Notes: generated by a model from the sequence alone, not told the origin. Shown: positions 9,667-17,839, numbered from the stretch's first letter. The stretch: 64,000 bases of DNA from Variovorax sp037204085 (GCF_037204085.1 NZ_JBBCBW010000020.1:44026-108025); one strand, 5' to 3'. Program-made: numbers and translations.

Positions 9667-10440
9667 TTACTTGGCCTTGGTGTCGAGGCGCTTCTGCATT
9701 GCGGCAGCGCGCTCGCTCGACGGCGGGTGCGAGCTCAGGATCGAGCTGCCCGAACTGCCGCTGCTGAGCGCGGCGAGCTTCTGGAAGCTGCTCACCAGGC
9801 CCTTGCGTTCCAGCTTGCGTTCCGTCAGCAGGTCGAACGAGTAGTTGTCGGCCGCGCTCTCTTGCGTTTGGGAGAACTGCGCGTTGATGAACTTCTCGCC
9901 GAGGTCGCCCGCTTGCGATTGCGACAGCTGGCCCACGACGCCGCCGGCTGCGCTGGCAAGGCCGCGAACAGCCGAGGCTGCATAGGCGGTTTGCATGCGC
10001 GACTTGGAGTGGCCCAGTGCCACGTGGCCGATTTCATGGCCGATGACGCCGCGCAGCTCGTCGTCGTTCATCAGGTCCATCAGCCCGCTGTACACGCGGA
10101 TGCAGCCGTTGGCCATGGCCCAGGCGTTCACGTCCTTGGTCAGGTAGACCTTGTAGTTGGCCGTCTTGCCGTTCACGCTGTTGGGCATGGCGCGCACCAC
10201 CTGGTTCAGCCGCGTGGTGTAGCGGCTGTTGGCGGGTGCGACTTCGTTCTTCTGGTCCATTGCGGCGCAAGACTGGTCGGACATCGTTGCAATGTCCGCG
10301 TCGGTCAGCGACATGGCCTTGTAGGCCGAGCCGCCGACTTGCGCGAGAGCGCCGGTGTCTGCGCCCTTCATGGCTCCGCAGCCCGCAAGGGCGGCAGCCA
10401 TGATGACGGAAGCGGCGATAGGTAGATTGAGATGGTGCAT
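9667..10440 (-). CDS. loiP: LoiP/YggG-like M48 metalloprotease lipoprotein
   Basis: Zinc protease of 257 residues anchored as a lipoprotein: signal segment followed by the lipobox ALAGC (Cys about residue 21). The HEIGH zinc motif is at residues 135-139 and the downstream acidic ligand region is QESAADNYSFDLL. Blocks LSDQ-like (MSDQSCAAMD), APANSRYTTRL, VNAWAMANGCIRVYSGLMD and GGVVGQLSQSQAGDLGEK closely match E. coli LoiP (YggG), an outer-membrane-associated protease linked to osmotic stress and quality control. A good ribosome-binding site (AAGGGGAG on the minus strand) precedes the ATG at 10440. It stands alone, convergent with gabD. Confidence 0.9.
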   Translation of the reverse strand: MHHLNLPIAASVIMAAALAGCGAMKGADTGALAQVGGSAYKAMSLTDADIATMSDQSCAAMDQKNEVAPANSRYTTRLNQVVRAMPNSVNGKTANYKVYLTKDVNAWAMANGCIRVYSGLMDLMNDDELRGVIGHEIGHVALGHSKSRMQTAYAASAVRGLASAAGGVVGQLSQSQAGDLGEKFINAQFSQTQESAADNYSFDLLTERKLERKGLVSSFQKLAALSSGSSGSSILSSHPPSSERAAAMQKRLDTKAK

Positions 10441-10638
10441 TGGAGCTCCCCTTCTTATGAATATTAAAAGTCAGTGCATCAAGCTGGCCGCGCTCCGGCA
10501 CCCGACTTTGCATCGGTGCGCTGCGCGGCAGCGGCGCCATCATAGGTGAGCAAAAGCGCTTGAAGCCACTGCTTTTTTACGGGATCGCTTCCTGTAATTC
10601 TTTCGTTGGACGAGCGCGAACCGATTCCCGCACCACGC

Positions 10639-10666
10639 TTGTTGGTGTTGGTCAGGCCATTAGAAT
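10639..10666 (+). promoter_or_regulatory. Candidate promoter of the copper cluster
   Basis: TTGTTG at 10639-10644, a 16-bp spacer and TAGAAT at 10661-10666 resemble sigma-70 -35 and -10 boxes. The -10 box ends 6 bp before the ATG at 10673, so transcription would begin at or near the start codon and the mRNA would be leaderless. This is pattern recognition only. Confidence 0.35.
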
Positions 10667-10672
10667 GCCCGC

Positions 10673-11083
10673 ATGTATCGGGTCCGCCTGTTCGTTCTTT
10701 GGGTCATGATGATCGCCGTGCCGTTCCAGGGGTACGCGGCGGTAGCCATGGCCTTTTGCACACCGGACCACAGCGGTAGCCATGCGGCTGCAACAGCCTC
10801 GGCCGAACACTCGCACGGCGGCAATGGGCATGCGGACCACGCCAAGGCCCAGAACCAGGACGAAGCAAAGCAATCCGCGGACAACAGCGCCGGCAACACC
10901 GCCAGCGCCGAACCCGACGCAATGCACAAGTGCGGCACCTGCGGCGCATGCCACGGCACCGCGCTGATCAGCACGCCTCAATTCGCGGTACTCCACGGGC
11001 TGCCCCGCGCAGACCTGGTGGAGCCGCCCCTCGCGATGGCCACGCTCGCGCCTCGCGTTCTCGACAAACCTCCTCGCGCCTAA
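10673..11083 (+). CDS. Secreted His/Cys-rich protein heading the copper cluster
   Basis: A 136-residue protein not assigned to a named family. It begins with a hydrophobic signal-like segment (RLFVLWVMMIAVPFQGYAAV). It then has a histidine-rich stretch (residues about 30-60, several H within SAEHSHGGNGHADH) and a metal-binding-looking HKCGTCGACHG motif around residue 85. Its position ahead of a TolC-type lipoprotein, a multicopper oxidase and a cupredoxin, and its thiol and imidazole content, suggest a periplasmic copper-binding or sensing role. This is inference. Confidence 0.7.
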   Translation: MYRVRLFVLWVMMIAVPFQGYAAVAMAFCTPDHSGSHAAATASAEHSHGGNGHADHAKAQNQDEAKQSADNSAGNTASAEPDAMHKCGTCGACHGTALISTPQFAVLHGLPRADLVEPPLAMATLAPRVLDKPPRA

Positions 11084-11218
11084 CGCGTTCGTGTGCGTGC
11101 GCGCGCCTGTGACCTAGTCACGGGCCGCCGCTTCCGCGAACGCTCATGCATCGCTGCGCCGCGCCCTTCTTCGGGCCGCTTTGGCGCACTCCGTTCATGA
11201 ACACGTTGCGAGGACTCC

Positions 11219-11566
11219 ATGTTCCATCCTTTGCCGGCCCGTTGGCTGGCCGTATTTCCCGCCATGGCGGTGCTGGCCGCCATGGCGCAGCCCGCGCTAG
11301 GCGAAGCGCCGGCGGCCGTGCCCGCCGCCGCCCTGAGCTACAAGTCCGCGCTCGAGGGCTACCGACCTTTCACTGACGAAAAGCCTATTCCGTGGAAGGA
11401 GGCCAACGAGACCGTCCGCCAGCGCGGCGGTTGGCAGGCCTATGCCAAGGAAGCGGCGGGCAGCGGCACCGCCGGGGCCGAACCGTCCAAGGGCCAGCCA
11501 AATGCGCCTGCCGCGCACCAGGGCCACACGATGCCCATGCCCCCCAAGAAGGAGCAGCAGCCATGA
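11219..11566 (+). CDS. Small secreted protein of the copper cluster
   Basis: A 115-residue protein with a signal peptide (WLAVFPAMAVLAAMAQPALG) and a short conserved-looking body (SYKSALEGYRPFTDEKPIPWKEAN). It ends in a Pro/His/Met-rich tail (HQGHTMPMPPKK) that could bind copper. The ATG at 11219 follows an AGGA site. Its stop overlaps the start of the TolC-type gene (ATGA), so the two are translationally coupled. I cannot assign a named function. Confidence 0.75.
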   Translation: MFHPLPARWLAVFPAMAVLAAMAQPALGEAPAAVPAAALSYKSALEGYRPFTDEKPIPWKEANETVRQRGGWQAYAKEAAGSGTAGAEPSKGQPNAPAAHQGHTMPMPPKKEQQP

Positions 11567-12987
11567 AGCGCGCTCTTCGCCTGGGCGCCGCTGCATTCGC
11601 GGCCGCCCTGCTGGCAGGCTGCGCCTCGGTCGGCATCGACGACGCACTGCAGGACACGAACACCAGCGCCCGGCAGTTCACCGGCGGCAAGCTCGAACTC
11701 AGCCGCACGCAGGAGCAGCGGGACCGCCGCTCGGCGATGTCGCAAGAGTTGCTCTCCAAGCCGCTGTCGCAGACCGACGCGGTGCAGCTCGCGCTGGCCA
11801 ACAGCCCATCGGTGCAAGCGTTGGTCGCGCAGAGCTGGGGCGACATTGCCGCGGCCAACCAGTCGAGCCGGCTGCCCAACCCGATGTTCACCTTCGAGCG
11901 CATGCGCCTGAACAGCGAGCTCGAACTCGGGCGGCTGCTGTCGTTCGGGCTGGTGGACCTCATCCTGCTGCCGCAGCGCCTGTCCATCTCGCGGAGCCAG
12001 GCCAGCCAGGCCAAGGTGCAGCTCACCGGCGCCGTGGTCGACCAGGTCACGCAGGTCAGGCAGGCCTGGGTTCGCGCCGTGGCGGCGCAGCAAACGCTGC
12101 AATACGCCGAGCAGGTGAACCGCTCGGCCCAGGCCAGCGCGGAGCTTGCGCGCCGCATGCAGCAGATCGGCAACTTCAGCAAACTGCAGCGCGCGCGCCA
12201 GCAGGTCTTCTATGCCGATGCGACCACGCAGCTGGCTTCGGCGCAGCACGCCGCCACGGCCGCGCGCGAGGAGCTGGTTCGCGCGCTGGGCCTCGACGAC
12301 GCGCAGGCCGCCAGGCTGGCGCTGCCGGACCGTTTGCCCGATCTGCCCAAGACTCCGCGCGACGCGAAGGAAGTGGCCAGCACGGCGGCCGAGCAGCGTC
12401 TCGATGTGCAGCTTGCGCGTGCGCAGCTCGACGTGGCGGGCAAGTCGCAGGGCATCAACCTGCTGTCGACCTTCGTCGACGTGGAGGTGGGCGGGCGGCG
12501 CGACACGATCTTCGACAACGCCGAAGGCACCAGGAGCACGCGGCGCGGCTTCGAGCTCGACATCCGGCTGCCGCTGTTCGACTGGGGATCGGCCCGGCGC
12601 GATGCGTTGAATGCGCAGTCGCTGGCCGCGGCCAACCGCTACGACGCCACGGCGCGCGGCGCTTCTTCGCAACTGCGCGAAGGCTACTCGGCCTACCGCA
12701 CGGCCTACGACATTGCGCGCCACTACCGCGACGAGATCGTTCCGCTGCGCCAGGCGATGGCCGATGAAAACGTGCTTCGCTACAACGGCATGCTGATCGG
12801 CGTGTTCGAGTTGCTGGCAGAAGCGCGCGACCAGGTTGCCAGCGTCACCAACGCCATCAACGCCCAGCAGCAGTTCTGGCTCGCCGACGCCGCCCTGGCG
12901 GCCTCGGTGATCGGAAAGCCCACCGCCATGGGCACCCCCGCAGCCGGTTCAGGCGGCGAGGCCGCCACTGCAAGTGCCGCCCACTGA
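11563..12987 (+). CDS. TolC-family outer membrane lipoprotein (metal efflux type)
   Basis: Outer membrane efflux protein of 474 residues with a lipobox LLAGC (Cys20), as in CusC and CzcC-type proteins. The two repeated OEP halves are visible: SQTDAVQLALANSPSVQAL near residue 75 and a second coiled region from about residue 290 (AAEQRLDVQLARAQLDVAGKS). Such proteins form the outer-membrane channel for RND or ABC pumps. No CusA/CusB-type inner-membrane partner lies in the window, so it either works with a pump elsewhere or has a different role beside the oxidase and cupredoxin. It overlaps the upstream gene by 4 bp. Confidence 0.88.
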   Translation: MKRALRLGAAAFAAALLAGCASVGIDDALQDTNTSARQFTGGKLELSRTQEQRDRRSAMSQELLSKPLSQTDAVQLALANSPSVQALVAQSWGDIAAANQSSRLPNPMFTFERMRLNSELELGRLLSFGLVDLILLPQRLSISRSQASQAKVQLTGAVVDQVTQVRQAWVRAVAAQQTLQYAEQVNRSAQASAELARRMQQIGNFSKLQRARQQVFYADATTQLASAQHAATAAREELVRALGLDDAQAARLALPDRLPDLPKTPRDAKEVASTAAEQRLDVQLARAQLDVAGKSQGINLLSTFVDVEVGGRRDTIFDNAEGTRSTRRGFELDIRLPLFDWGSARRDALNAQSLAAANRYDATARGASSQLREGYSAYRTAYDIARHYRDEIVPLRQAMADENVLRYNGMLIGVFELLAEARDQVASVTNAINAQQQFWLADAALAASVIGKPTAMGTPAAGSGGEAATASAAH

Positions 12988-13017
12988 GCGCGCACGCTCA
13001 TCAACCCATTGAACGAC

Positions 13018-14442
13018 ATGACCAACAGACGCAACTTTCTGGGTGGCGCGGGCGCCATCACCGGTGCCCTGGCCGCGGCGAGCGTGAGCAAGGTGGCGAT
13101 GGCCGCCTTGCCTGAGCCCGTGATCCGCACCACGCCCGACACCATGCCGCCGCTCTCGCCTTCGAGCGGGCGGCCCTACAACCCCGTGGTCACGCTCAAC
13201 GGCTGGACCCTGCCATGGCGCATGAACAACGGCGTGAAGGAGTTCCACCTGGTGGCCGAGCCCGTTGTGCGCGAGATGGCGCCCGGCTTCAAGGCCAACC
13301 TGTGGGGCTACAACGGCCAGTCGCCCGGCCCGACCATCGAGGTGGTCGAAGGCGACCGCGTGCGCATCTTCGTGACCAACAAGCTGCCCGAGCACACCAG
13401 CGTGCATTGGCACGGGCAGCGCCTGCCCAACGGCATGGACGGCGTCTCCGGCCTGACGCAGCCGCCCATCCGTCCGGGCAAGACCTTTGTCTACGAGTTT
13501 GTCGCGCGGCGGCCCGGCACCTTCATGTACCACCCGCATGCGGACGAAATGACGCAGATGGCCATGGGGATGATGGGCTTCTGGGTGACGCACCCCAAGG
13601 CCGAGCATCCGTTGATCGAGAAGGTCGACCGCGACTTCGTGTTCCTGCTCAACGCCTACGACGTGGAGCCCGGCAGCGCGACGCCCAAGATCATGACGAT
13701 GCTGGACTTCAACCTGTGGTCCTGGAACAGCCGCATCTTTCCGGGCATCGACTCGCTCAACGTGAGGCTGAACGACAAGGTGCGCATCCGCATCGGCAAC
13801 CTGACGATGACCAACCACCCGATGCACCTGCACGGGCACGAGTTTCTCGTCACAGGCACCGACGGCGGCCCCACCCCCAGGAGCACGCGCCAGTACGAGG
13901 TGACCACCGACGTGGCGGTCGGCCAGATGCGGCAGATCGAGTTCCTGGCCGACGAGGAGGGCGACTGGGCCTTTCACTGCCACAAGAGCCATCACACCAT
14001 GAACGCGATGGGCCACGACGTGCCCACGATGATCGGCCTGGACCACAAGGACGTGGTCAAGCAGATCACCAACCTTGTGCCCGACTACATGGTGATGGGT
14101 GAGCGCGGCATGGCCGACATGGCCGAGATGGAGATGCCGATTCCCGACAACACGGCGCCCATGATGACGGGCCAGGGCCCCTTCGGCTCCGTCGAGATGG
14201 GCGGCATGTTCAGCGTGGTGAAGGTGCGCAAGAACCAGAAGCCCGGCGACTACAGCAACCCCGGATGGTTCAAGCATCCGAAGGGCACGGTGGCCTACGA
14301 GCTGGACGGCCCGCCGCCCGAGCCCGCGCGCCAGCGCGGTGCCGGCGCGGCCGCCATGCCCGCGCAGAACATGCCCGCCAACAACATTGAAGTGCAGGTC
14401 CGCAAGCCGGGCAAGGCCAGTTCCGGCCATGCCGGCCATTGA
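13018..14442 (+). CDS. Tat-exported multicopper oxidase
   Basis: Periplasmic oxidase of 474 residues that probably oxidises Cu(I) or phenolics with oxygen as acceptor. The N-terminus carries a Tat signal (RRNFLGGAG). Copper ligand blocks are HWHGQ (H130, H132), YHPHAD (H172, H174), HPMHLHGHEF (H267, H270, H272) and FHCHKSHHTMNAM (C321 with H320/H322, H326 and axial M331). The family usually has HSH where this has HPH. The ATG at 13018 is preferred over a TTG nine bases earlier; neither has a clear ribosome-binding site. A Met-rich segment near residues 360-400 (GERGMADMAEMEM) suits copper handling. It lies 30 bp after the TolC gene and 25 bp before the cupredoxin gene. Confidence 0.92.
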   Translation: MTNRRNFLGGAGAITGALAAASVSKVAMAALPEPVIRTTPDTMPPLSPSSGRPYNPVVTLNGWTLPWRMNNGVKEFHLVAEPVVREMAPGFKANLWGYNGQSPGPTIEVVEGDRVRIFVTNKLPEHTSVHWHGQRLPNGMDGVSGLTQPPIRPGKTFVYEFVARRPGTFMYHPHADEMTQMAMGMMGFWVTHPKAEHPLIEKVDRDFVFLLNAYDVEPGSATPKIMTMLDFNLWSWNSRIFPGIDSLNVRLNDKVRIRIGNLTMTNHPMHLHGHEFLVTGTDGGPTPRSTRQYEVTTDVAVGQMRQIEFLADEEGDWAFHCHKSHHTMNAMGHDVPTMIGLDHKDVVKQITNLVPDYMVMGERGMADMAEMEMPIPDNTAPMMTGQGPFGSVEMGGMFSVVKVRKNQKPGDYSNPGWFKHPKGTVAYELDGPPPEPARQRGAGAAAMPAQNMPANNIEVQVRKPGKASSGHAGH

Positions 14443-14467
14443 TTGTTTTTTTACTGAAAGGAAAACC

Positions 14468-14968
14468 ATGAAACACACGCTTCGCCATATCGCGTTCACC
14501 GCTTTCTCCGCCTTCGCCGCCCTGGCGGCCACAGGCGCCTCGGCCGCCGGCAGCCACGCCGGTGGCCATGGGCACGATGCAGATGCCGCCATCGGCAAAC
14601 CTGGCGTTGCCGCCAAGGCCACGCGCACCATCAACGTCGACATGACCGACTCGATGCGCTTCACGCCGGCCGACATCAGCGTGAAGCAGGGCGAGACCGT
14701 GCGCTTCGTCGTCAAGAACTCCGGCCAGCTGAAGCACGAGCTCGTGCTCGGAACCGAGCAGGAGCTCAAGGAGCACTACGAAGCCATGAAGAAGAACCCC
14801 GAAATGGAGCACGCCGATCCGAACATGGTGACGCTGGCCGCGGGCAAGACCGGCGAGATCGTCTGGCAGTTCACCAAGGCGGGCAAGGTCGATTTCGGCT
14901 GCCTGCAGCCGGGCCACTACGACGCCGGCATGAAGGGCGCCGTGAAGGTGGCCAAGGCCGCCAAGTAA
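14468..14968 (+). CDS. Periplasmic cupredoxin (CopI-like)
   Basis: Small blue-copper-type protein of 166 residues with a signal peptide ending ATGASA. Type-1 copper ligands can be picked out in the plastocyanin fold: His in QLKHELVLG, then Cys, His and Met in FGCLQPGHYDAGMKG. A His/Gly-rich stretch (SHAGGHGHDAD) follows the signal peptide. CopI-type cupredoxins are induced by copper and protect the periplasm in related betaproteobacteria. A GAAAGGAAAA ribosome-binding site precedes the ATG. It sits between the oxidase and a CusF-like gene. Confidence 0.88.
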   Translation: MKHTLRHIAFTAFSAFAALAATGASAAGSHAGGHGHDADAAIGKPGVAAKATRTINVDMTDSMRFTPADISVKQGETVRFVVKNSGQLKHELVLGTEQELKEHYEAMKKNPEMEHADPNMVTLAAGKTGEIVWQFTKAGKVDFGCLQPGHYDAGMKGAVKVAKAAK

Positions 14969-14988
14969 ACAAGGAAAGGAAAATCCAG

Positions 14989-15282
14989 ATGTCGAACATC
15001 CGTATCGCATTCGCGGCCTTCGTTGCCGCACTCTCGTTCGCCGGCGCCGTAACCGCCGCGGAACTTGTCGATGGCGAGGTCCGCAAGGTGGACAAGGACA
15101 ACAAGAAACTCACCATCAAGCACGGCCCGCTGACAGACCTGGACATGCCCGGCATGACGATGGTCTTCGGCGTCAAGGAAGACGCCTTGCTCGACAAGGT
15201 GAAGACGGGCGAGAAGGTGCGCTTCCAGGCCGCGAAGATCGACGGCAAGTTTGTCGTGACCGCGATCGAGCCCGCGCAGTGA
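14989..15282 (+). CDS. CusF-like periplasmic copper-binding protein
   Basis: A 97-residue secreted protein (signal ends VTAAE) with the small CusF beta-barrel pattern. Of the E. coli CusF copper ligands, the histidine (H45 in IKHGP) and both methionines (M56, M58 in GMTM) are conserved. The tryptophan that caps Cu(I) in CusF is replaced by methionine (M53 in LDMPGMTM). It would shuttle Cu(I) or Ag(I) in the periplasm. AGGAAAGG precedes the start. It is the last gene of the copper run and converges on the Cys-rich storage protein gene, 8 bp apart. Confidence 0.85.
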   Translation: MSNIRIAFAAFVAALSFAGAVTAAELVDGEVRKVDKDNKKLTIKHGPLTDLDMPGMTMVFGVKEDALLDKVKTGEKVRFQAAKIDGKFVVTAIEPAQ

Positions 15283-15290
15283 ACGGCGGT

Positions 15291-15620
15291 TCAACCCGCC
15301 ATTGAGCGGCACGCTGCCGCGCACTCCCGGCATGCCTTGGCGCATGCCTGGCAGTGCCCGGCCTTGTGCTTGGCGCATTCTTCGCCGCAGGCCTGGCAGA
15401 TGTCCGCGCACAGGGCGCAGATGGACTTGGCATGTTCGCTGCCGCGCGCCATCGCGGCGGCGGCAAACTGGCAGGCGGCCGCGCAGTCGATGTCCAGCGC
15501 GATGCACCTGGCCATCATGGCGACATCGCTTTCCTTCAGGCAAGAGGCCGCGCAGTGGTTGCACGCCGTGGCGCAGCCGTTGCAGGCTTCAATGCATGCG
15601 GCATAGGTTTCATGTGGCAT
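15291..15620 (-). CDS. Cys-rich four-helix copper storage protein (Csp3-like, DUF326)
   Basis: A 109-residue protein with 19 cysteines and no signal peptide. Most cysteines fall in CxxxC and CxxC spacings along predicted helices (C9, C13, C16, C20, C23, C27 in helix 1; C68-C82 and C90-C104 further on). This is the signature of Csp proteins, four-helix bundles that hold many Cu(I) ions in their core; lack of a signal points to the cytosolic Csp3 type. The convergent position against the periplasmic copper run fits a role in buffering copper inside the cell. Confidence 0.88.
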   Translation of the reverse strand: MPHETYAACIEACNGCATACNHCAASCLKESDVAMMARCIALDIDCAAACQFAAAAMARGSEHAKSICALCADICQACGEECAKHKAGHCQACAKACRECAAACRSMAG

Positions 15621-15780
15621 TTGCTGACTCCTTCAGGCGTTCGAGAAAATGCTCTTCCCTCGATCAGTTGCATGTGTAGGAAGAGGGCCCACCGGCTCGT
15701 GAGGCGGCGGCGATGCATGGTTGCCACAGCGGCGTGCAGCTGCTGGCGGCACCGACGCTCTCACCGGCGTTTTTCCTACG

Positions 15781-15798
15781 CGGCGGACGCGTCCGCCG
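15781..15798. promoter_or_regulatory. 18-bp perfect palindrome upstream of the epoxide hydrolase-like gene
   Basis: CGGCGGACGCGTCCGCCG is an exact dyad within the 271-bp gap at 15621-15891. No T-run follows on either strand, so it is not an obvious terminator; an operator is possible. Apart from it I see only unsupported short frames in this gap. Confidence 0.3.
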
Positions 15799-15891
15799 AA
15801 GAGCATTCCGCTGTGAATTCGGTTGTTTCTTTAACGCGGGAGCATTTCGCATGAGTACTCACATACGCAGCGACGCCCCGACCATGTCGAT

Positions 15892-16758
15892 GTGACGGGT
15901 GCCACGCAATTGATCCGCCATCAGCGCGTTGCCGCGAACGGCATCGGCTTTCACCTGGCGACCTGCGGGCCGGAGGACGGACCCGCAGTGGTCTTGCTGC
16001 ACGGCTTTCCGGAGTTCTGGTACGGCTGGCGGCACCAGATGGAGCCGCTTGCCGCTGCCGGGCTGCGCGTGATCGTGCCGGACCAGCGCGGGTATGGCGA
16101 ATCCGACAAGCCCGGCGGCATCGGCGCCTATGCGCTCGATACGCTGGCCGACGATGTGTGCGGCATGTGCAGTGAGCTGGGGCACGAGCGTTTTGCGGTC
16201 GTGGGGCATGACTGGGGCGGCATCGTTGCATGGCATCTCGCCGCACGGGAGCCGGCGCGGCTGAGCCGCCTTGCGATCCTGAACGCGCCGCATCCGGCCA
16301 CGTTGGCAAGCTATGCGCTCACGCATCCGCTGCAGGCCGTGCGCAGCGCCTACGTCGGCTTCTTCCAGATGCCGTGGCTGCCCGAGATGGCGCTGAGCGC
16401 AAACGACCATGCGCTGCTTGCGCTGGCGCTCACCGGCCGAAGCCCGCCCGGAACCTTCGACGAGGCGGCGCTGGCCAAGTACCGCGAGGCGTGGTCGCGC
16501 GACGGCGCGCTCAGCGCCATGCTCAACTGGTACAGGGCAATGCCGCTGGCGCGGCCGCTGAGCCGGCAGATCGAAATTCCGGCAATGGTCTTGTGGGGTG
16601 ACGAAGATCCGGCGCTATCGAGCGGCTTGGCCGAAGCGGGCGCGGCGTTCTGCGGCACATGCGAAGTGCTTCACCTCCCGGGCGCCACGCACTGGCTGCA
16701 CCACGAAATACCCGAAGAAGTGAATGCGTTGCTGCTCGCGTTCCTTGCCGAGGCCTGA
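15892..16758 (+). CDS. Alpha/beta hydrolase, epoxide hydrolase-like
   Basis: A 288-residue alpha/beta-fold hydrolase. HGFPEFWYGW carries the oxyanion HGxP motif. The nucleophile elbow is GHDWGG, so the nucleophile is aspartate as in soluble epoxide hydrolases and haloacetate dehalogenases rather than serine. The acid is probably in WGDEDPAL and the histidine in GATHWLHHE. It has no signal peptide, so it is cytosolic. The start used is GTG at 15892. It converges on the DUF4142 lipoprotein gene with only 4 bp between stops. Epoxide hydrolase is the more common annotation; dehalogenase cannot be excluded. Confidence 0.85.
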   Translation: MTGATQLIRHQRVAANGIGFHLATCGPEDGPAVVLLHGFPEFWYGWRHQMEPLAAAGLRVIVPDQRGYGESDKPGGIGAYALDTLADDVCGMCSELGHERFAVVGHDWGGIVAWHLAAREPARLSRLAILNAPHPATLASYALTHPLQAVRSAYVGFFQMPWLPEMALSANDHALLALALTGRSPPGTFDEAALAKYREAWSRDGALSAMLNWYRAMPLARPLSRQIEIPAMVLWGDEDPALSSGLAEAGAAFCGTCEVLHLPGATHWLHHEIPEEVNALLLAFLAEA

Positions 16759-16762
16759 ACGA

Positions 16763-17314
16763 TCAGCGCATTGCCGAACCGAGCGATTGCGCCGCGTCCA
16801 GATGCGAGCGCAGCGCAGGCAAGGTCTTGCCCGCCCAGGCCCGCAGTTCAGGGTCTCGAAGCTCGCGGCTTGCGCGCTCGAACAGCGCAATATCCGCCTG
16901 GTGGTCTTCGATGCCCACGATGCGGATGTACATGCGGTCGAACTCGCCGCCGGAGGCCGACGCCAGGCGGTCCAGCTTCGCGCGCTTGTCGCGTGGGAGC
17001 ACGCCGGGCAGCCGCATGCCGCGGGCACGCACCAGGTCCATGAGTTCGTTGTTGGCCCGCGTGTGGTGGTCGACGAGCATCTGCGCGTAGCTTCGCACCT
17101 GGGGGCTTGCGGCGCGGTACATGGCCAGGCGAGACGCCTGGACTTCGTAGCGGCCGTTGCCTGTTGCCGCGGTGATGAACTGCGGGTCTTGAAGGCCGCC
17201 CGCGCGTACTGTGGCCGGCCTCGATGCAGGGTCTTCCGGAGCCGCGCATCCGGCGGCAAGCGCAGCAGCGCAGACAAGCATCAGGGCACGCGTAAAGGGT
17301 CGGAGCGTTTTCAT
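16763..17314 (-). CDS. DUF4142-family lipoprotein
   Basis: A 183-residue predicted lipoprotein (lipobox ALAAGC). The body is helical with a DUF4142-like pattern: DPQFITAATGNGRYEVQASRLA, VRSYAQMLVDHHTRANNEL and an EDHQADIALFE segment. Paired histidines (VDHHTRAN) recall the ferritin-like architecture proposed for this family, whose function is unknown; members are often stress-linked. It stands alone and is convergent with the hydrolase gene. Confidence 0.82.
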   Translation of the reverse strand: MKTLRPFTRALMLVCAAALAAGCAAPEDPASRPATVRAGGLQDPQFITAATGNGRYEVQASRLAMYRAASPQVRSYAQMLVDHHTRANNELMDLVRARGMRLPGVLPRDKRAKLDRLASASGGEFDRMYIRIVGIEDHQADIALFERASRELRDPELRAWAGKTLPALRSHLDAAQSLGSAMR

Positions 17315-17483
17315 CGTTTTCCTTGCAGCCCGGCAAGGGCCGGACCTCCACCTCGGGGAGGTTGGCCCAATCTATAAGTCGCGCCCGAGGCGGCCCGTGT
17401 CGGACGCTACCTGCATCTGCGGCCTCCCAATCACTTCGAATCGGCTCCAACTCATCAATTCCACCGCGTGTAGAGTGACATCC

Positions 17484-17528
17484 CGTGAAATTTTTCACAC
17501 AAAGTAAGCAGTGCGAACTTTGCACTGC
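17484..17528 (+). promoter_or_regulatory. CRP/FNR-like dyad plus second inverted repeat
   Basis: CGTGA-AATTTT-TCACA at 17484-17499 matches the CRP half-site pattern TGTGA-N6-TCACA at nine of ten positions. A second dyad, GCAGTGC-N7-GCACTGC, lies at 17508-17528, just before the gene pair starting at 17558. Rest of the 243-bp gap at 17315-17557: no other structure recognised. Confidence 0.4.
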
Positions 17529-17557
17529 ATTTGGATCCGCAGAGCACAGGGGCAGCG

Positions 17558-17839
17558 ATGGAGCTCATTCCGCAAGGGCAGTACTTTCACAAAGGATGGG
17601 AGATCGCCTTCTTCTCCGAAAAGACGGCGAGCGGTAGCCAAAGTTCTGGCGTGGCCGAAGTACGCAAGGAAGGCGAGCTCCGCTGTTCGCTGCTTTCCAC
17701 GGGACATTTCGAGAACCGGAACAACCTGTTCGAAAGCCTGAAGGCGCGCGGCATCCGGTGGATCGACGAGCACGAAGCCAGGAAAAAAGTTGTCGCCTAT
17801 TGGGATGAATCGGAGCAATCGGAGGGATCCCGCTCATGA
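17558..17839 (+). CDS. Small hypothetical protein coupled to a hydrolase
   Basis: A 93-residue protein beginning MELIPQGQYFHKGWEIAFFS; I do not recognise a family. It has no signal or membrane segment, is rich in charged residues and ends in DESEQSEGSRS. The ATG at 17558 is preferred over an in-frame TTG 27 bp upstream because an AGGGGC site precedes it. Its stop overlaps the start of the following hydrolase gene by 4 bp, so the two are probably made together. Confidence 0.65.
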   Translation: MELIPQGQYFHKGWEIAFFSEKTASGSQSSGVAEVRKEGELRCSLLSTGHFENRNNLFESLKARGIRWIDEHEARKKVVAYWDESEQSEGSRS

